From the NCBI GenBank assembly GCA_934792465.1, contig CAKVOK010000006.1:23369-87368 (forward strand): a stretch of 64,000 bases of DNA, in the 5' to 3' direction. Both the position numbers and the translations under genes were made by a program. How positions within the stretch are numbered: position 1 is the stretch's first letter; each line of letters begins with the position of its first letter. Shown piece after piece: positions 7,271 to 17,192 of the stretch. The DNA comes from an uncultured Clostridia bacterium (GTDB taxonomy: Bacteria; Bacillota; Clostridia; RUG12999). Below the pieces are notes generated by a model. That model made no database searches and was not told the origin of the DNA. It saw only the letters and a program-made list of their open reading frames with translations.

Positions 7271-9184
7271 ATGAAAAAATTTATTCTGGTGATACTCACG
7301 GTTGCAACTCTTTGTTGTTCGCTGACGTTCGGTGCGTATGCGGACGGCACGATGGACAGCGGACTTTTGGATTTCAACGATGTAGCTGACACGGCAGGAA
7401 TACAGGCGGTATTCCAAGGCACGGGCTATATGGCGCAGGATGTATTTGTAAATGCAAAGTCGGACAATACGATAAAGTTAATCGATTCGGAAGCGGAATT
7501 CGGAAAAAGCATTGCTATAAACAATGAAGGTTATGCCGGACTTTGTATTATGGCGCTCGGCGATTCCGGAATGGTGCAGGATAATCTTGTCGTTGAATTT
7601 TCAATTAAAAAGAGCAATACCGCAACGACATTCGGCTGCAATCTCGAAAATACAAAGAACGGCAAGGCGGCACATCCGTTTTTGCTCGGAAACGGAAACG
7701 TTCAGCTGTGCGGAGAAGATGTTGCAGCGTATGATACAAACACATGGTATGATGTGAAGCTTGAACTTAACCCGGTTAAGGATTATGCGGTTCTTAATCT
7801 GAAAAAACACAGCGGCGATACTTGGAATACATATGTTAAATTTGGATTTAACAATCTCTGGACAGGTTCAAAGATTGATATGTCGGCAGGATTTAACAAA
7901 ACAGAACTCGGATACCTCGGTGCAGACGCCGAAACAACCTGCGTGGATAATATAAGATATTATACGAAGGAAGCAGGGGAGATAACGGTATTGAAAGATG
8001 ATTTTTCTGAAGTACCGGAAATAGTAACGGACAATCCTTATGTGACGGACGCTGCAAAGCAGTGGCGTATGTATAATAAGGATAAATGCACGTCAATAAC
8101 GACAAAAGAGGTTGACAGCAAGCAGGTATTGGCAATTGGAGCACCTGCCGGGGCACAATACATAACTATAGGAAAACTGATAAAAGATTTGGGTTTGCCG
8201 GAGGACGCAACAAGCGTTGTAAAATTCGGGCTCGGAAGAAACAGCGAAAAAGCGAAATTCTCCTTTATGGTTAATGAGGGCGCTCAGGGATATGTGATTT
8301 TGTTTATGGAGGACGCACCGAAACTGGACGGCGGAGCGTCCAAGGTCGATTATTACGGTGCAGAAACCGGAAAAATCCATGATTTTGAATTCGTATACAA
8401 TAAGAAACAGGGGATTTCGAGAGTTTTGACGCCGGCAAACGGCAGATATTACGGTGATGACGTGGGTGTAGACCTCACGAGCAGCGTTGATTTCCAGCTT
8501 GCGTCCACGTCGGAAGATGCAGAGGTTTATCTTTCGGATTTCAGCTATAATGTAGTGCCTGACAATAAATGCACACTCAAAAAAGCATATCCGAAAAGCG
8601 GATATGATGCAAATTCCGCTGCGCTTGATGACGAAATAATCTTTGAATTTAATCAGCCGGTGGTTCAGCCGAGAAACACGGACGGAATCGAGTGCATAAT
8701 CAAAGATTCGGAGGGCAATGTGCTTACAAAAGAGGACGGCAAACCTTTGGGATTTGCGACATTCAGCCGGACAGAGCCGAACAAGGTAACGGTAACTCCG
8801 CAGGAAGTGCTGAAACCGAATACAAAATATACTGTTGAACTGCCGAATATTCAGGGCGGTTACGATTCCGAAGCCACGGCGGTAAGCTATGAATTTACAA
8901 CTGCAGATTTCAAGTATGAATTCGGTACGCCTGTGATAGAAAACGGTACGATAAAAGTAAGCGGAAAAAGCGCATATGTAAATCCGGGCAAAAAAGCAAT
9001 GATTATCGCCGCAGCATATGACGAAAGCGGAAAGCTCACGGGAATAGATTCCAAAGAGATAACGGCAAGTAAGGCGGAGGGCGAAACGTTTGAGTTTACA
9101 CCGGGCTTCGGTGCGGAATATGCGGCGATGAAAGCGTTCGTCTGGAACGGTTTCGAAAGCATTACACCTTACGTAAAGAATTAA
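7271..9184 (+). CDS. Secreted Ig-like/carbohydrate-binding-type surface protein
   Basis: A 637-residue exported protein. The ATG at 7271 (after ATGGAGGG) gives a standard signal peptide, MKKFILVILTVATLCCSLTF, cleaved near AYA-DG. Two beta-rich, lectin-like segments follow (about 25-230 and 260-430), then an Ig-like bacterial domain of the Big_5 kind (about 435-545; AALDDEIIFEFNQPV) and a C-terminal beta domain ending KAFVWNGFESITPYV. Its N-terminus is paralogous to the SLH protein at 17193 (shared GAYAD, LDFND and NGTGYM/QGTGYM blocks) but it lacks SLH anchors and the Gly/Ser linker. No catalytic motif was found; a polysaccharide-binding role is inferred from position as first gene of the lyase locus. 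Confidence 0.7.
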   Translation: MKKFILVILTVATLCCSLTFGAYADGTMDSGLLDFNDVADTAGIQAVFQGTGYMAQDVFVNAKSDNTIKLIDSEAEFGKSIAINNEGYAGLCIMALGDSGMVQDNLVVEFSIKKSNTATTFGCNLENTKNGKAAHPFLLGNGNVQLCGEDVAAYDTNTWYDVKLELNPVKDYAVLNLKKHSGDTWNTYVKFGFNNLWTGSKIDMSAGFNKTELGYLGADAETTCVDNIRYYTKEAGEITVLKDDFSEVPEIVTDNPYVTDAAKQWRMYNKDKCTSITTKEVDSKQVLAIGAPAGAQYITIGKLIKDLGLPEDATSVVKFGLGRNSEKAKFSFMVNEGAQGYVILFMEDAPKLDGGASKVDYYGAETGKIHDFEFVYNKKQGISRVLTPANGRYYGDDVGVDLTSSVDFQLASTSEDAEVYLSDFSYNVVPDNKCTLKKAYPKSGYDANSAALDDEIIFEFNQPVVQPRNTDGIECIIKDSEGNVLTKEDGKPLGFATFSRTEPNKVTVTPQEVLKPNTKYTVELPNIQGGYDSEATAVSYEFTTADFKYEFGTPVIENGTIKVSGKSAYVNPGKKAMIIAAAYDESGKLTGIDSKEITASKAEGETFEFTPGFGAEYAAMKAFVWNGFESITPYVKN

Positions 9185-9202
9185 AAAAGGGCAATTGTAC
9201 AG

Positions 9203-9856
9203 ACCTACAACCCCTCAGTCAGCTGCGCTGCCAGCACTACCAAGGCACGCCTACGTATGCCGAAGGCATTACTCCGGTGCCCTTACACAGGGGAGCCTAT
9301 GGGGAACGTGCAAGCCTTATTCAGCGGCACAAACCAAAGCCTCCCCTGTGTAAGGGGAGGGGGACCACGTCAGTGGTGGAAGGGTTGTGCAAAAGCTAAA
9401 TTCGCACAGCAAATTTAATTTAGCTGTTTCGCAAGAAACAATTTAGCTATCGAGTGAAACGAGATAATTTAGCTTTGCACGATAGTGCAAAATTTAGCTT
9501 GAGCGAGTGCAAAACTTACAACCCCTCAGTCAGCTTGCACTGACAGCTCCCCTTACACAGGGGAGCCTATATGGAGCGAGTGCAGACCTACAACCCCTCA
9601 GTCAGCTTGCACTGACAGCACTACCACGGCACGCCTACGCATGCCGAAGGCATTACTCCGGTGCCCTTACACAGGGAAGCCTATCGAAGTCAGTGCAGAC
9701 CCAATTCAGCGGCACAAACTAACGCCTCCCCTGTGTAAGGGGAGGGGGACCGCGTTAGCGGTGGAAGGGTTGTCAAAATCCTTGTGTAAAGGCGCCGGAA
9801 GCTGCCGTGCAGCGGAGGTGTGGGGACCGCCTTTGGCGGTGGAGGGGTTGTCAAAT
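9203..9856 (+). repeat. Mosaic hairpin repeat block 2
   Basis: The 773-bp gap between the first secreted protein and the first lyase is almost entirely mosaic repeat. It holds CCTACAACCCCTCAGTCAGC modules (from 9205, 9518 and 9589), two of which carry the insert CTACCAAGGCACGCCTACGTATGCC, three GTGTAAGGGGAGGGGGACC hairpin modules, and an AATTTAGCT array (inverted copy 9394-9402; direct copies at 9417, 9440, 9466 and 9491). Short open frames over it, such as 9507-9722 and 9641-9889, are translations of repeat and not genes. It splits what would otherwise be one operon. Confidence 0.9.
9394..9499 (+). repeat. AATTTAGCT hairpin array
   Basis: Four direct AATTTAGCT copies spaced 23-26 bp apart follow one inverted copy. 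Each gap is itself a small palindrome: TCGC/GCGA-like, GTTTC-GCAA-GAAAC, ATCGAGTGAAACGAGAT and TGCAC-GATA-GTGCA. The same gaps recur at other loci, so this is a fixed element and not a spacer-acquiring array. Confidence 0.8.
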
Positions 9857-9957
9857 ATATCGGCTGTTTGCGGAGAGAATCAGCCGTAATTAAAAATCCG
9901 CATAAAATCATGTATTATAGCATTTAAATTATCTGAAAAAAAGAAGGGATGGATTTT

Positions 9958-12900
9958 ATGGGTTTTACGAACTCTGTAGGTAAAAAAATAATTTGTATGT
10001 TGTTGGTTTTTATGTCGCTTCTGCCGATAGGACTGACTGTGAATGCGGAAGTCACATATGCAGTATCAGAGGATTTCGAAAAATATAAAATCGGCAAACC
10101 TTCGGAAATGACAAATTATGTGACCGACAAGGGCAACGATTACGCAATAGAAGAGGCGGACGGCAACAAATATCTGCGTATGAGCGTTACAACAGACAAG
10201 GATATTCATTACGATACATATTTTTCGTCGCCCTTGAGCGGCAAATTCAAACTTGAATTTGATATTATGTTTAAAGATTACGGCGGTGTTCAGAAGCTCG
10301 TCGAGTTTATGGACTCCGCACGCAACGACACGTTCCTTTGCACATTCGAGGCGGACGGATATCTGAAACTGCCGGACGGCACGAATGCGGCTTCTTATGC
10401 ACGTGACAAGTTCAATCATGTATTGATGGAGTTTGATACGAATAAAGGAACTATGGATTTGTATTTCAACGGCAAAAGACGTGCGAAAGGATATGCGCTT
10501 TCCATGAAAAGCGCTGCCATACTGCGTATACATTTAAGGCAGCCGGCAGGCGAAAGCAGCGTTTGCCTTGATAATATCCGTGTATACAGCGGTGACGAAA
10601 CCGGCGGAGCAGGTTCGGGAAGTCCCGTGAATATAGACACGGCTTCGATTATGAAGAATGCTGCGGCAATGTATATCGGCAAGAGCAATGCGCTGCTGAA
10701 AGGCAAAAAAGTGTATACCTCTCAGGAAAGAAATATAATACCGTATGAAAAAGACGGTAAATATATGGTGCCTGTCAGATTTTTTGCGGACAGCATAGGA
10801 GCAAAAATAAAATATGACGAGGCGGACGATACAACGCATATTTCGTATAAAGATAAAGAAATCGTCCTTGGCATAGGTCAGCCGAAATGCAGCATAAGCG
10901 GTGCGGAAAGGGAACTCGGCACGCCGTGCGAGATAGGCGGCGGAAACGCCCTGTATGCGCCGATTGACGATTTGTGCGGTATGACAGATTTGTTTCTGCA
11001 TACGGAGGAAAACGGCGTTATCATATACAGCGAAAACGATATGAGCGATATTCTCGACTGGCAGAAAAATACGAATGTCATGCGGAGAATATGCGAAAGC
11101 TATATGTTTGACGATATGTCGGGCGAAGAAATGGCGCAGCTTCTGGAAGAAAGATACCCGAACAAGCAGCACCCCCGTCTTGTCATGACGGAGGAAAAAT
11201 TTGAAGCGATAAGAAATCAGGTTTTCTCGGAAAACGGCGACGAGGTATATAAAAAGGCATTTGACCATCTGAAAATAGCGGCGGATGCGTTTTTGGCGCA
11301 GCCCACCTCCGGATATTATCTGCCGGACGGAATAAGACTCGAGGCCACGAGAGAAAATGCGCAGAGAATTATTACGCTTGCGCTGATGTACAACATAACG
11401 AAAGAAGAAAAATATGCCGAAAGAGCATGGCTTGAAATGTATACTTCGGCTTGCTTCAGGGACTGGAATCCTTATCATTTCTTAGATGTCGGCGCAATGG
11501 CGACCGGTATGGGCATAGGCTACGACTGGCTTTATAACTGGATGGACGAGGGTCAGCGCAAGATAGTGCGGGATTCGATAGTCAGCAAGGCTATTTCTCC
11601 GATTATAGAGGATTTCGACGATATGCCGAGAAGCCGTTCATGGAACTGGAGAGGGGATTTGGCGGACAACTGGTGTCTGGTAATCTCCGGCGTAGGTTCC
11701 TGCGGTGCAATGGCAATTGTAGACGAACTGGACGGACAGAACAAGATAAACGCACAGCGTGCGATGGAACAGTGCCTGCTGGATATACGAAGGGCGCTCA
11801 GCCTGTTTTCGCCGCTCGGTGCATACGAGGAAGGCCCGTCATACTGGGAATATGCCATGAAGTATTATGCACTGACGGTTATGTCGCTTGAAACCGGCAT
11901 AGGAACGGCGCTCGGATATGACGATGTGCCGGGACTGAAGCTTACGGACAAATATCTTTTGGCGATAAACGGGCCTGTTAAGATGTTCAGTTATCACGAC
12001 GCATACGCCGGCGATTCGATTGTTCCGCCGCAGATGATGTATATTGCAAATCATTTCGGCAGATATTCGGAAGCGAAAAGACGAATTTCGCTGATTATGA
12101 ACAGCGAAGCCGTGGCTGCGGGAAGTGCATATGCGGATATGCTGTATTACGACCCGAAACTCGGCAGCGCACCGGAAAACAACGAGGATATGGACATATA
12201 TATGCCGATAAGCGAGGTTGCCGTAATGCGCAGCGGCTGGGATAAAACAGATACGTATGTCGGATTCCACTGCGACGACCCGCTTTCGGGAGAAAGCCAC
12301 GACCATATGGATGCAGGCACGTTCGTTATGGACGCAATGGGCGAGAACTTCTTCATGGATTTGGGTTCGGACAGCTATAATATACCGAATTATCTCAACT
12401 GCTACCGAGTACGTGCCGAGGGACACAACACAGTTATATTCAATCCCGATGAGGGTTATGCGCAGAAATACGGCGGTACGGCGAAGATAGTAAAAACAGA
12501 ATTTAAGAACAGAGGCGGATATGCCGTAGGCGATATGACGAACGCATACGACAGGGAAAAAACAGGCGTGACGGAATATAAAAGGGGCGTAAAGCTTGAC
12601 ACAGACAGGCAAAGAACCGTGGTTCAGGACGAAATCAAGCTTGAAAAACCTGCCGAAATATATTGGTTCGCACATACGAGAGCGGATATTGAAATAAGCG
12701 AGGACAAAAAGAGCGCAATTCTTACGCTGAACGGCAAAAAGCTGCTTGCGCAGATAATGACCGGAGATAATGCGGAGTTCAGCGTAATGGACGCAAAACC
12801 GCTGCCGACCTCGCCCGTTATAGCGGAACAAAATCCGAATGAGGGAATACGCAAGCTGACTATTCATATTCCGGAAAGCGAAAGCATAAATCTTGCGGTT

Positions 12901-13668
12901 TCGTTTGTTAATTATGATATGAAGTATAATCCGGCAAGGTTTGACAACAGCTTTGCAGCTATAGACGACTGGGAGATAGAGGACGGAGATATTGTAGAAC
13001 CGGAATCGGCAAAGCTTACCGCTCTGAAAGTAAACGGCGAGATGATAAACGGATTCAAAGCCGATAAATTTGAATACAACTACAATGTAACCGAGGAAAA
13101 TGCGGGAAAACTCGAAGTTTCCGCAGAATCGGAGCATGAAATAAAGATTACGAAAAGCGAAAACGTAACGGGCGACACTACGATACTCGTAACGCCGTCG
13201 GATGCATCTATGTATCCGTCGGAATACGTCGTACACTTTAATTCGCAGCCGGAGATTTCCGTGCCGTGGGATAAAAACAAGATACGACCCGTTAAAGTAA
13301 CGGCGAGCGACATTCCCGAACCGCTGAACGGACCGGAAAACACGGTTGACGGCAGCCTTTCGACAAGATGGTCGTGCCCGGGTGCGTGTTGGATTGAATA
13401 TGATTTGGGTTCGCCGAAAAAGCTGAACAGCATGGGTATTGCCTTTATGGAGGGCGACCAAAGAACGGCGCAGTTCACCATAAAGACCTCGAAAGACGGC
13501 ATTAATTACGATACGTTCTATTCAGGTGACGCCACTTCCACATTGCAGCTTGTTAATTACAAAATGTTTGCGAGAGAAGTGCGCTACGTGAGAGTAGAGG
13601 GCAGAGGCTATAACGGCAATCCGGACGAATATACGAGCATTACCGAGGTGGAATTTTATGAGGATTAA
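9958..13668 (+). CDS. Secreted heparinase II/III-type polysaccharide lyase with F5/8C domain
   Basis: A 1236-residue exported enzyme. ATG 9958 is preferred to 9949 because GAAGGG ends directly at 9949. Order: signal peptide (1-30), beta-sandwich lectin-like domain (about 32-210), copper-amine-oxidase-N-like module (about 230-355; MVPVRFFADSIGAK), alpha/alpha-toroid (about 395-750; HPRLVMTEEKF, NWRGDLADNW, YEEGPSYWEYAMKYY), beta-sheet lyase domain (about 760-990; SHDHMDAGTFVMDAMGE, RAEGHNTVIFNP), an Ig-like segment (about 1010-1085) and a C-terminal discoidin/F5-8C (CBM32-like) domain. The His/Asn/Tyr-rich blocks fit beta-elimination of uronate-containing polysaccharides. Substrate is not determinable. 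It overlaps the next gene by 11 bp. Confidence 0.85.
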   Translation: MGFTNSVGKKIICMLLVFMSLLPIGLTVNAEVTYAVSEDFEKYKIGKPSEMTNYVTDKGNDYAIEEADGNKYLRMSVTTDKDIHYDTYFSSPLSGKFKLEFDIMFKDYGGVQKLVEFMDSARNDTFLCTFEADGYLKLPDGTNAASYARDKFNHVLMEFDTNKGTMDLYFNGKRRAKGYALSMKSAAILRIHLRQPAGESSVCLDNIRVYSGDETGGAGSGSPVNIDTASIMKNAAAMYIGKSNALLKGKKVYTSQERNIIPYEKDGKYMVPVRFFADSIGAKIKYDEADDTTHISYKDKEIVLGIGQPKCSISGAERELGTPCEIGGGNALYAPIDDLCGMTDLFLHTEENGVIIYSENDMSDILDWQKNTNVMRRICESYMFDDMSGEEMAQLLEERYPNKQHPRLVMTEEKFEAIRNQVFSENGDEVYKKAFDHLKIAADAFLAQPTSGYYLPDGIRLEATRENAQRIITLALMYNITKEEKYAERAWLEMYTSACFRDWNPYHFLDVGAMATGMGIGYDWLYNWMDEGQRKIVRDSIVSKAISPIIEDFDDMPRSRSWNWRGDLADNWCLVISGVGSCGAMAIVDELDGQNKINAQRAMEQCLLDIRRALSLFSPLGAYEEGPSYWEYAMKYYALTVMSLETGIGTALGYDDVPGLKLTDKYLLAINGPVKMFSYHDAYAGDSIVPPQMMYIANHFGRYSEAKRRISLIMNSEAVAAGSAYADMLYYDPKLGSAPENNEDMDIYMPISEVAVMRSGWDKTDTYVGFHCDDPLSGESHDHMDAGTFVMDAMGENFFMDLGSDSYNIPNYLNCYRVRAEGHNTVIFNPDEGYAQKYGGTAKIVKTEFKNRGGYAVGDMTNAYDREKTGVTEYKRGVKLDTDRQRTVVQDEIKLEKPAEIYWFAHTRADIEISEDKKSAILTLNGKKLLAQIMTGDNAEFSVMDAKPLPTSPVIAEQNPNEGIRKLTIHIPESESINLAVSFVNYDMKYNPARFDNSFAAIDDWEIEDGDIVEPESAKLTALKVNGEMINGFKADKFEYNYNVTEENAGKLEVSAESEHEIKITKSENVTGDTTILVTPSDASMYPSEYVVHFNSQPEISVPWDKNKIRPVKVTASDIPEPLNGPENTVDGSLSTRWSCPGACWIEYDLGSPKKLNSMGIAFMEGDQRTAQFTIKTSKDGINYDTFYSGDATSTLQLVNYKMFAREVRYVRVEGRGYNGNPDEYTSITEVEFYED

Positions 13669-16600
13669 TATTGCAAGAGCGGCGGCTGTTATGATATGCA
13701 CCGCATTGCTTCTCGCCGCTGTGCCGTGCGGAGTTTTCGCCGAAGATGCGTACAGTGTGTATCTCCTGGGCGGCGACAGCGAAAACGCTTTTCTCGATGA
13801 TACAATCGCAGTAGAGCTGAATACGGCACCGACAGCTTCCGCAGCGGAGGTTTCGCTGACGGAAAACGGCACAAAGACGGAAACAGATTATGATATAAGC
13901 GTTTCCGAAAACACGGTTTATATAAAGTTTAACGGCTTAAAAAAAGGCAGCAGCTACGTTTGCCGCATATCGGGTATATGCGGCAAACCGATTGACTTTG
14001 CGTTCAAGACCGCAGGCTATGAGGTTTTGGCGAAAGACCTCAAAACCGAGAACGGCAAGACGAGTGCCGTTATGAAATCGGGATATTCAAAACCGCATAC
14101 GGCAGCTGTTTTGACGGCATATTACGGCAGCGGCGGCAGCCTGAAAAGCTGCTCGATAAACAATGCCGAAATAAATCCGAGAACGGAACAGAGCGTGAGC
14201 TTCGATACCGGCTATACGGGGGAATACGATACGGTAAAGGCTTTTGTCTTTGCGGATTTTAAGAGCCTGCGCCCGGCAGATACGGCAGAAACGAAAAACA
14301 GGATAAAACCGCTGTATTACGAGAATTTCGACAGCACGTATACCACGGACGGGTCGATTCAAAAATATATGGCAATCCAAAAGAAAAGCGAATTTTCCGT
14401 GAAAACCGTGAACGGAGAACGCTGCCTCAGCATGAACATTACAAAAGACGATATGTTTTTTCAGTATAATTTCGGCAAGGCTGTAGACGGAGATTTGGTC
14501 TGCGGATTCGATATGATGCTGACGGACAGCGACCAAGTTACAAAGCTGATACAGTTTATCGGAACGGGCGGAGCGGACGCATTCGCCATGATGATACACC
14601 CGGACGGCGGAGCCTATATACTCAACAAGGATTTTTCTCTCGGCCCGAAAATGGCGGATTTTGAGAAAAATGTTTTCAACAAGATAGATATTTGCGTTAA
14701 TCCGAACAGGGGAATAATGAATATTTATATCAACGGCGTCAAAAAGACAAACGATTATACTTTTGATTACGGCGCATTGTCCGCTTTTCGCATACATCAG
14801 TGGTATCCGAACGGCAAGAAAGGCGAAGTGCTGATAGACAATATCAGAGTATATGAGTGGGACAGTATCGTTGCGGACGAACAGATTGAGAGAGGAATAC
14901 ATATGGATATTAAGAAGATAATGAAAAATGCGGTTGCGATGTATGTCGGAAAAAGCAACGTACTTCTGCACGGCGTAAAATCGTATATTTCCGATGACAG
15001 AAGCGTTGTGCCGTATGAGGACGGCGAAAAAATCATGGTTCCGGTGCGCTTCTTTGCCGAGAGCATAGGTGCGGAAATAAGCGGCGGAAGAATCACGGAC
15101 GGCAATCGTTCGTTCGCCGTTGAGAACGAAAACGGATATGCCGATGTGCGGGCGCTTTGCAATGCGTTCGGAAAATCGCTTCATCTCGAAAAGAACGGTA
15201 TCATAATATACAGCGACGAAAGCCTCGAAGATGTCCTGGACTGGCAGGAAAACATGAAGCTTATGCGTACCGTATCCGAAAGTTATATGTTTGACGACGT
15301 AACGGGCGATGAAATTTATAATTTGCTGAAAGAAAAAAACCGGAGCCACCCAAGACTTGTAATGACGGAAGACAGATTTGAAAGCGTGCGGAAAGAGCTT
15401 GCGAAAGGCTCGAAATGCGACGCAACGATGAAAAAGGCATATGATAATCTGAAACATTACGCCGATATATATCTGGAACAAGAACCGGTCGAATACAGCA
15501 GACCGGACGGAATAAGGCTTCTCCAGGCGGCGAGCGAAAATGCGGCGAGAATGGTAAGCTGTTCGCTCATGTACAACATCACGAAAGAGGAAAAGTATGC
15601 CGATAAGGCATGGGATGTAATGTCGGCGGTTGCCGGGTTCAAGGACTGGAATCCGTTCCATTTCCTCGATGTCGGCGAATTGGCGGCAGCTATGGGACTT
15701 TCTTACGATATGATGTACAATTGGATGAGCGCCGAACAACGCAGCGTTATACGCACGGCGATAGTGGAAAAGGCGATATATCCTATAATCGACGATTTCG
15801 ACCACCTGACGAGAGAGGATTACAGCCAATCGGATTCAAAGTGCCGTTCGTGGAACTGGCGAGGCGAGCTTGCGGACAACTGGTGTCTTGTAATAGCCAC
15901 TGTGGGTACTTGCGGTGCATTGTCGATAATAGACGAGCTGGAGGGCGACGACTTGGCAAAGGCGAAGAGAACCGTCGTTCAGTGCCTTGAAGATATGCGG
16001 CGTGCACTCAGCCTGTTCGCACCTATGGGAGCGTATGAGGAAGGTCCGAACTACTGGAGATTTGCAATGAAATTCTATGCATACAGTATGCGTTCTTTGG
16101 AAAACTCCGTAGGAAATTGCTTCGGATATGACGATGTGACGGGACTTAAATTTACGAATATGTATTTGCTTGCGATAAACGGCTCAAAAGGGATTTTCAA
16201 TTATCATGACGGCTCGAACAGCTATCCTCTTTATGCGCCGGAGATGTTTTATCTCGCAGACAGATTCAATAAATATAATGAAGCGGTTCCCCGTATAAAC
16301 CGCATGAAAGTAACCTGGGCGGATTCGTCGGATTTTGCCCAGACGGATATTATGTATTACGATACGAAATTCGGCAGTGCGGACGAAACCGGCGCAAGCC
16401 TGGACGCATATCTGCCGATTTCGGAAATTGCTTCTATGAGAAGCGGCTGGAACAGCAGCGACACATATGTCGGATTCCACTGCGACGACCCGATTTCCGG
16501 CGAGGGTCACGACCATATGGACGCAGGAACATTCGTGCTTGATGCGCTCGGAGAAAAGTTCTTTTTCGATTTGGGTTCGGACAATTATAATATACCGAAT

Positions 16601-17170
16601 TATCTCCAATGCTACCGTGTACGTGCGGAGGGACACAACACCGTGATTTTCAATCCGGACAAGAATTATGCTTTTAAATACGGCGGTACGGCAAGCATTG
16701 TAAAACATTCGTTCGGGGAGGACGAATCCTATGCCGTGGGCGATATGACGAACGTTTATACGGCGGATAAGGGCGTAAAGAGCTTTTTGAGAGGCGTTAA
16801 GCTCGACAACGGCAGAAAGCGTGTTACGGTTCAGGATAAATTTGTATTGGAAAGACCGGCGGAAATGTATTGGTTCGCACATACGGACGCAGACATTGAA
16901 GTGTCGGAGGATAAGAAAACGGCGGTGCTGACGAAGAACGGCAAGAAGCTTCTTGCGAGGATTGTCAGCGGCGGCGGAGCGGAATTTTCCGTTATGGACG
17001 CAAAGCCGCTGCCCACGTCGCCGGTTATTGCGGAGCAAAACCCGAATGACGGAATAAGAAAGCTTACAATCCATATTGAGAATTGCGAAAGCAACGAAAT
17101 ATGCGTGACGTTTGTCGATTACAATGACAGTGCGAGCGGAGAATATTACAAACCGCTTGAACAGTGGTAA
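13658..17170 (+). CDS. Second secreted heparinase II/III-type lyase
   Basis: A 1170-residue paralogue of the preceding lyase. It has a signal peptide (1-28), an Ig-like Big_5-type domain (about 35-110; FLDDTIAVELN) and a second beta domain (110-200) not present in the first lyase, then the shared lectin-like domain, amine-oxidase-N-like module (VPVRFFAESIGAE), toroid (HPRLVMTEDRFES, NWRGELADNW, YEEGPNYWRFAMKFY) and beta lyase domain (HDHMDAGTFVLDALGE). It stops after the lyase fold and has no F5/8C domain. ATG 13658 lies in ATGAGGATTAA, overlapping the first lyase end, so translation is coupled. The pair probably attacks different linkages of one polymer; that is inference. Confidence 0.83.
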   Translation: MRINIARAAAVMICTALLLAAVPCGVFAEDAYSVYLLGGDSENAFLDDTIAVELNTAPTASAAEVSLTENGTKTETDYDISVSENTVYIKFNGLKKGSSYVCRISGICGKPIDFAFKTAGYEVLAKDLKTENGKTSAVMKSGYSKPHTAAVLTAYYGSGGSLKSCSINNAEINPRTEQSVSFDTGYTGEYDTVKAFVFADFKSLRPADTAETKNRIKPLYYENFDSTYTTDGSIQKYMAIQKKSEFSVKTVNGERCLSMNITKDDMFFQYNFGKAVDGDLVCGFDMMLTDSDQVTKLIQFIGTGGADAFAMMIHPDGGAYILNKDFSLGPKMADFEKNVFNKIDICVNPNRGIMNIYINGVKKTNDYTFDYGALSAFRIHQWYPNGKKGEVLIDNIRVYEWDSIVADEQIERGIHMDIKKIMKNAVAMYVGKSNVLLHGVKSYISDDRSVVPYEDGEKIMVPVRFFAESIGAEISGGRITDGNRSFAVENENGYADVRALCNAFGKSLHLEKNGIIIYSDESLEDVLDWQENMKLMRTVSESYMFDDVTGDEIYNLLKEKNRSHPRLVMTEDRFESVRKELAKGSKCDATMKKAYDNLKHYADIYLEQEPVEYSRPDGIRLLQAASENAARMVSCSLMYNITKEEKYADKAWDVMSAVAGFKDWNPFHFLDVGELAAAMGLSYDMMYNWMSAEQRSVIRTAIVEKAIYPIIDDFDHLTREDYSQSDSKCRSWNWRGELADNWCLVIATVGTCGALSIIDELEGDDLAKAKRTVVQCLEDMRRALSLFAPMGAYEEGPNYWRFAMKFYAYSMRSLENSVGNCFGYDDVTGLKFTNMYLLAINGSKGIFNYHDGSNSYPLYAPEMFYLADRFNKYNEAVPRINRMKVTWADSSDFAQTDIMYYDTKFGSADETGASLDAYLPISEIASMRSGWNSSDTYVGFHCDDPISGEGHDHMDAGTFVLDALGEKFFFDLGSDNYNIPNYLQCYRVRAEGHNTVIFNPDKNYAFKYGGTASIVKHSFGEDESYAVGDMTNVYTADKGVKSFLRGVKLDNGRKRVTVQDKFVLERPAEMYWFAHTDADIEVSEDKKTAVLTKNGKKLLARIVSGGGAEFSVMDAKPLPTSPVIAEQNPNDGIRKLTIHIENCESNEICVTFVDYNDSASGEYYKPLEQW

Positions 17171-17192
17171 TAATGATTTTGGAGGATATGGC

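Noticed and set aside
9394..9499. CRISPR array interpretation of the AATTTAGCT repeats
   Set aside because: Gap sequences recur unchanged in other loci, repeats are only 9 bp and no cas gene is nearby.
9507..9889. Small open frames across repeat blocks (also 23518-23724, 26492-26747, 41280-41894, 53840-54212)
   Set aside because: They are translations of the repeat modules, share the same MPKALLRCPYTGEP-like text, and lack ribosome sites or family matches.
11839..13461. Long antisense frame (540 residues) opposite the first lyase; similar long antisense frames at 14087-15829, 20630-22183 and 62357-63778
   Set aside because: They lie wholly opposite strongly supported genes; low stop density there follows from codon composition. 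No domain or start signal was seen.
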